A DNA stretch of 20,184 bases from a virus, in the IMG/VR virus record IMGVR_UViG_3300025849_000287, positions 1 to 20,184 of that record; one strand, given 5' to 3'. This document shows, piece by piece, positions 16,008-20,184 of the stretch (position 1 is its first letter; every line of letters starts with the position of its first letter). Under the pieces are notes generated by a model that did no database searches, was not told the origin of the DNA, and saw nothing but the letters and a program-made list of their open reading frames with translations. The position numbers were made by a program, and so were the translations under genes.

Positions 16008-18416
16008 TTAGCTAGGGCCGAACTCTTCTATTCCAAATCCACCTAACACATCATTACCTGATGATTCAAAGTTTTTAGGCAACCCTTCTGTTTGTCTTTG
16101 TTGTATCAACTCAGACTGTTGGGATCCCTGCATTTTTATTCTTTTATCTTTTCTATCTTCAATTTCTTTCTCTTTAGCTCCTTCTGCGTTTGCTCTTACT
16201 TGAGCTAGCTGCATATTGAAGTTAAATTCCTCAGCCATTAACTCTCTTTTTATTTGAGCTTCAGTTTGCATTCTTTGTATTTCAAACTGCGACTTAGCTT
16301 GTTCTATACTTACTTTTTCCTGAGTGAGTGCTTGTTGTTTCTGTACTTCAGCCATTGCTGCTTTTTCAGACGCTTCAGCATTTGCTTGGGCCTGTGCTTG
16401 AATATTAGCTTGTTGTTGTTCTTGCTCTCTTTTTATTTTCTGAGTCTGTCTAAGCTTTAAGAATTGATTGGCTAACTTTATGTTTTTTATTTGTCTAATA
16501 TCGATAGCGTCGGATAAAGCTATTGCTTGTGTTTGTAAAGCTACTTGTATGTTCTGCTCTAACAAAGCTTTTTCTTCCTCTTCAGGTTCTAGCTCTAAGT
16601 AAATACCAAAGTCATGTAGCTGTAAGTTCATCAACTCTTCAAGAGTTTTTGTATTGAACGTGCTTATAGCATTTGTTAAAGCATTTTCTGTTAAAGGATT
16701 TTCAATAACATCAGCTACTTTCAAACTTATATTCTCGCAAGTTCTAACTGTTAAGTATAATAAAGAGTCTAACACGTGTTTAGTTGCAATGTTAGAAGCG
16801 TTAGCAGCCATCTTTTGTAAACCTACAAGTGAATCTTTAGCCGGTGTACTACCGTCTCTTGCTTCATTTAATCCGGTTACATCTCTTATCATTTGTAAAT
16901 AATACTGGTATGTACCAATTAGACTTTGTATTTTTGCTTGACCACTTGAAGATGATAATTCCTGTACAGGCACTTTACCTCTATTTAATTCACCGTCTTG
17001 CGTAAGTGATCTACCTACAACAGAACCTGTTTGAAAGTACATGTTCAATGCTTCAGCTGGATTGTACGTTGTACCGTTGCCTAAATCAACTTCTGCTAAC
17101 CCATCCATATCTAAGAATACACCATCTGGTACTATTCTAGACATCACTTGTTGTAATTTAAGATGTGTTATTTGGATCATATCAGCAAAGCTAGTAATTT
17201 TACTAACTATAGACTCTATACGTCCTTTATACATCCTAGGTGCAGATATACAGTAATTCATCATTACCTTTGTAGTATCAGCTGTTGGTCTAGTCATATT
17301 CTCAGCCAACTTCCACTCTAGCATTATATTTGTACCTAACACTTTAGCTCCAGTATATAAAACTTCTATTGTTCTAGATATTCTTTCAAAGTTATCATTA
17401 GCTGGAGGATTAAACGTGTCAGGCTTTTCTAATGTTTTTTCTAATCCTTGATCTGTTTTCTTTATTTTAAATACTTGGTCTGAATACGTTTTGTACTCAA
17501 AATACAATACTTGTATTGTATTTTCATCATAATTACCCCAGTTAGTTACATACTGCGAATTGCCAGGCATATCCTGTATTTTTTCTAATTCAGCTGGTGA
17601 TAAATTTGGAAACTGCTTTTTAAGCTCTGCTAAAGAAATTGATTTAACTTCACCTACATAATATATATCCTCAAAGTTTGGATCCTCTGTATATGAATAA
17701 ATCATATTAGCTGGATCAACATAATCAGTAACTATACCTTCTGCTTTGTTAAACGATGTTTTAACAGCTCCGATACCTATAGTAGTTAAATCATGAGCTA
17801 ACCGTTTTTTTGTTTGCTCATACTTATTAAAAGCTAATACATTATTTATAACCTCCTCTTCTGCAATTTCTACATTCTGCTTAGGAGTCATTTGTAAATG
17901 TATATCTAACTCTTCTCTATTTTCAGGTAGACTTTCTAAATCGCCTGTTGTTGAAAAGTCCATACCTAAGTTTTGCTTTATGTTTAACAAAGCTTTTTTG
18001 GTATTCATATCTTTTTCAACAGCCGCTGCGTAATCAGTTCTGCTTTTTACAGAAAATGGATCTTGAGCAAAAGCATTTATATCGTATGACTTATTTGACA
18101 TACCGTTTACAACGATATCAACAAATTTTGATATAACCGGTATTGGTTTCCAATCTAAATTAAGATAAGATAAATCACCGTTTATAGATAATTCATCTTT
18201 ATACTTTTGTATTGATTGCTCACCTCTAGCGTATAAACGTAGTGAGTGAAAACTATTCCAATTGTTTAAGTATCTATTACCGTTACCTCTTCCTTGATTG
18301 AACCATTCTTGTTCAATAGCTCTAGAGACTTGTAAGCCGTAATCATAACTAGCTTTTACTTCGTCGCTAACAACCTGGTTAGGGAAAGAACTATCGGTAT
18401 TTGTTTGTATTTTCAT
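16008..18416 (-). CDS. Portal protein with long C-terminal helical barrel-type extension
   Basis: This 802-residue protein follows the terminase directly (stop and start abut as TAAATG), the usual portal position. The N-terminal part includes WNSFHSLRLYARGEQSIQKY, then WKPIPVISKFVDIVVNGMSN (about 89-108), a typical portal opening. The middle has EEEVINNVLAFNKYEQTKKR, TTIGIGAVKTSFN, VDPANMIYSYTEDPNFEDIY and VTGLNEARDGSTPAKDSLVG, matching portals of podovirus type. The region from about residue 630 to 770 is a long Gln/Ala/Glu/Lys-rich helix (for example KREQEQQQANIQAQAQANAE), like the barrel helices of P22-type portals. The acidic/Gly end is FGIEEFGPS. It would form the dodecameric ring for DNA entry and exit. 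The function is clear from context and pattern; I cannot assign a precise portal subfamily. Confidence 0.85.
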   Translation of the reverse strand: MKIQTNTDSSFPNQVVSDEVKASYDYGLQVSRAIEQEWFNQGRGNGNRYLNNWNSFHSLRLYARGEQSIQKYKDELSINGDLSYLNLDWKPIPVISKFVDIVVNGMSNKSYDINAFAQDPFSVKSRTDYAAAVEKDMNTKKALLNIKQNLGMDFSTTGDLESLPENREELDIHLQMTPKQNVEIAEEEVINNVLAFNKYEQTKKRLAHDLTTIGIGAVKTSFNKAEGIVTDYVDPANMIYSYTEDPNFEDIYYVGEVKSISLAELKKQFPNLSPAELEKIQDMPGNSQYVTNWGNYDENTIQVLYFEYKTYSDQVFKIKKTDQGLEKTLEKPDTFNPPANDNFERISRTIEVLYTGAKVLGTNIMLEWKLAENMTRPTADTTKVMMNYCISAPRMYKGRIESIVSKITSFADMIQITHLKLQQVMSRIVPDGVFLDMDGLAEVDLGNGTTYNPAEALNMYFQTGSVVGRSLTQDGELNRGKVPVQELSSSSGQAKIQSLIGTYQYYLQMIRDVTGLNEARDGSTPAKDSLVGLQKMAANASNIATKHVLDSLLYLTVRTCENISLKVADVIENPLTENALTNAISTFNTKTLEELMNLQLHDFGIYLELEPEEEEKALLEQNIQVALQTQAIALSDAIDIRQIKNIKLANQFLKLRQTQKIKREQEQQQANIQAQAQANAEASEKAAMAEVQKQQALTQEKVSIEQAKSQFEIQRMQTEAQIKRELMAEEFNFNMQLAQVRANAEGAKEKEIEDRKDKRIKMQGSQQSELIQQRQTEGLPKNFESSGNDVLGGFGIEEFGPS

Positions 18417-20184
18417 TTATCTTAATATTTTAGACGTAGAACCTCTATTGTCATATCTTTTAATTCCTAAATCGTAAACCTTTTTTTGCACTGGACTAAC
18501 TGGTGAATATAGGTTTTTGTTACAAGCCATTATTGCTAAACCAGAACTTATAGAAGCATCATGCTTTGTTCTATTGTTTATATTGAATTTACCCCAGTCT
18601 TCTAATGTTCTTTGAAAGTACATATCTCCATAACCAGCTTCTGTTCGTCCAACACAAGTTTCTATATATGATTCTATAGCCGCAGCGTGTGCTTGCTTTA
18701 TATCTTCACTGGAGTTTGGTATACCGCCTATCTCTCTTTCAGTTACAGATAATTTGTTTAATCTTTTGTCGGGTCTATTCATTGAAAAGCCTCTATAGCC
18801 TCTTCTTTTGAAATGATACAGTAATCTAGGTTTGTTATTTTCAGCAAGTATTGGCATACCATAAAATATGCAAGCCATTAATACATCTTCAAAAAATATC
18901 TCAGCAGTTTGTGGTCTAGCTATATATTCTAAAAAGAATCTGTTAGGTGGAACATCCTCCATACTAAACTTAGTTAAACCGTGTAAAGCTCCGTTAGAAC
19001 CTCTTTTATCAACCGTACCTGATATATCATAACTGTCACAGCCAAAAGCGCCACAGTGTTCGTTACCTGGATATTTTGTATTACCTTTTGTTATAACTCT
19101 ATTTTGCATTTGCACAGGTGGTACCCAACTAACGTTGAACCTACCGTTTTTATTTGGTACAAATATTACCTTAGTATCTTTTATACCGTTTTCCCACATA
19201 AAACTTCCAGTGGTTATTATCGATGTATTTCTAAGGTCTTCATTATAATCTATTTGTTCATATATCTTCGTTAAATTAAACAAAGATTGTTTTGCTTCAT
19301 CTCTAAAAGCGTGTTGTTCTGTTCTCGGAAATTGACGATAGTATTCATTTAAACCATCTTGATCTCCTTTTAATCCTTCAACTTCATTTGTCCAGTATTC
19401 AATTACACCTTGCTTTATAGGCGATCCATCAGGTCCTTCAGCTGGTTTTTTTGGCGTTTCAAATACAGGAAATCCATAAGAATCAATGTAGCCTTCGTAG
19501 TTCCATTCCATAGGAATGAACAAGCTATAGAGTCCCGAACGAGTCTGTCCATTTGCATTTCTTTTTGTTGCGTCGGAGTCATAGTATAGTTTTTTAAAGT
19601 TCTCACCACCTTTGTCTAAAGCATTTGATGTACTACCCATCATACACTTACCTATAATTTTTGAACCTAACCTTAAACAAGTTTTTGTAACTCTCCAGTT
19701 ATTTAATATATTTGTAGGTCTTTCCCATTTACCACTTTCATCGTGGACTAATAGTTTTAATTTTTCACCGTCGTACGAGTTGTCCCCGGTGTTCTTCCAG
19801 TCGATCGTTGTATCGAGACCGGTGATTTCCTGTAGCTTCTCATTGGTGTCAAGCTTTTTTCTGGTAAATTTGGACGCTGGTACCCTGTACGCAAGTTCTG
19901 TCTTCGGCCTGTCCATACCGTCCTGGATGGGCTTGAAGAAAAAGGGGTAATTAACTGAGATGGGTACGACCTTATCAGTAAACATCTTTTTGGCGTCTGG
20001 CCCGGACTTTGATAAAATGCCAAATCTTGAATCTGTGGATATTGTTGCTTGATTAACCGTCTCGCCTGATGCCATGAAAGAGAAACCTGAACGTCGGTTT
20101 TTAAGATAACACATTCCGTAACACCGTACATCTGCTTTACAGGCTTCCCAGAATATAAAGAATAATCTGTTTGATTCCCTAAAG
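18417..20184 (-). CDS. terL: Terminase large subunit, ATPase plus nuclease (5' partial)
   Basis: The frame is open from the stop at 18417-18419 through the right edge. The ATG at 20112-20114 is internal, because meaningful codons continue upstream (WEACKADVRCYGMCYLKNRR). Numbering from that Met: a deviant Walker A, LKNRRSGFS, is at 4-12; Walker B with the catalytic Glu, LLVHDESGKW, at 121-130; a coupling-type motif, MMGSTSN, at 158-164; and the FPRTEQHAFRDEA motif at 262-274. The C-terminal RNase H-fold nuclease has likely metal ligands D360 (FGCDSYDISG), E425 (ILAENN) and D519 (KHDASISSGLAI). The protein cuts the concatemer and drives DNA into the head through the portal. The 5' part, from about 19765 to the edge, is richer in GC and uses different codons from the rest. 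The start and the first N-terminal residues lie outside the window. Confidence 0.9.
   Translation of the reverse strand, partial: FRESNRLFFIFWEACKADVRCYGMCYLKNRRSGFSFMASGETVNQATISTDSRFGILSKSGPDAKKMFTDKVVPISVNYPFFFKPIQDGMDRPKTELAYRVPASKFTRKKLDTNEKLQEITGLDTTIDWKNTGDNSYDGEKLKLLVHDESGKWERPTNILNNWRVTKTCLRLGSKIIGKCMMGSTSNALDKGGENFKKLYYDSDATKRNANGQTRSGLYSLFIPMEWNYEGYIDSYGFPVFETPKKPAEGPDGSPIKQGVIEYWTNEVEGLKGDQDGLNEYYRQFPRTEQHAFRDEAKQSLFNLTKIYEQIDYNEDLRNTSIITTGSFMWENGIKDTKVIFVPNKNGRFNVSWVPPVQMQNRVITKGNTKYPGNEHCGAFGCDSYDISGTVDKRGSNGALHGLTKFSMEDVPPNRFFLEYIARPQTAEIFFEDVLMACIFYGMPILAENNKPRLLYHFKRRGYRGFSMNRPDKRLNKLSVTEREIGGIPNSSEDIKQAHAAAIESYIETCVGRTEAGYGDMYFQRTLEDWGKFNINNRTKHDASISSGLAIMACNKNLYSPVSPVQKKVYDLGIKRYDNRGSTSKILR

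Noticed and set aside
16130-16450. Tandem DNA repeat within the portal gene
   Set aside because: The similarity is low-complexity Gln/Ala/Glu codons of one long helix; I see no exact repeat unit.
19750-19780. A self-splicing intron or intein boundary in the terminase
   Set aside because: The reading frame and the motif order run through without any insertion, so only a composition change remains.
19612-19950. Plus-strand open frame of 112 codons opposite the terminase
   Set aside because: Antisense to conserved terminase motifs; no independent support.
20112-20114. ATG at 20112-20114 as the terminase start
   Set aside because: The frame stays open to the window edge and the upstream codons (ACKADVRCYG) join smoothly into the Walker A region, so an ATPase start here would cut the fold.
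19757-20131. 124-codon minus-strand open frame overlapping the terminase
   Set aside because: It lies in another frame over the well-supported ATPase part, has low-complexity Ser/Arg/Pro composition and no recognisable motif; the higher local GC explains its openness.
1-20184. tRNA genes, CRISPR arrays, insertion sequences, attachment sites, standard Bacteroidota promoters
   Set aside because: I saw no cloverleaf, regular spacer-repeat pattern, transposase frame or TTTG/TAnnTTTG promoter pair; the short gaps leave little room for them.

Overview
The window is one late structural (virion morphogenesis) block of a double-stranded DNA tailed phage, probably short-tailed. All genes lie on the minus strand, so they are transcribed from right to left. 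The DNA is AT-rich. None of the starts has a clear Shine-Dalgarno sequence; instead the leaders are A/T-rich. That, with the protein families present, suggests a Bacteroidota (Flavobacteriia-type) host. The gene order and several protein patterns resemble crAss-like phages and related marine or freshwater Bacteroidota podoviruses. This placement is by recognition and inference, not by a search.

Layout in transcription order (high to low coordinates): terminase large subunit, entering from beyond the right edge (18417-20184); portal with a long glutamine-rich C-terminal helix (16008-18416); acidic scaffold-like protein (14841-15980); major capsid protein (13363-14826); a strong hairpin (13306-13346); a conserved protein of unknown role (12434-13276); a second strong hairpin (12385-12423); two connector/ring-type proteins (11672-12367 and 10463-11665); a 1379-residue tail 'stabilization/muzzle'-type protein with Ig/cadherin-like domains near its C-terminus (6317-10456); a 462-residue protein that looks like the other half of that family (4898-6286); two internal virion or cargo-type proteins (3980-4885 and 2508-3968); and a third, large internal-type protein that runs off the left edge and carries an HEFLH metallopeptidase motif (1-2485).

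The genes would work as one assembly line. Terminase and portal package DNA into a capsid built from the major capsid protein on the scaffold. Ring/connector proteins and the muzzle-type proteins close the vertex and form the tail. Ala/Gln/Gly-rich cargo proteins are probably carried inside the head and ejected with the DNA. No replication, lysis, integration, tRNA, CRISPR or IS feature is visible. No gap between genes exceeds 100 bases.

The points most worth a second look are: the putative zinc protease fused to a hydrophobic Ala/Gly-rich segment in a cargo protein; the apparent split of the muzzle family into two genes next to an Ig/cadherin-like array; the two long hairpins that bracket the gene after the capsid gene; and an abrupt in-frame rise in GC within the terminase gene at about 19765.
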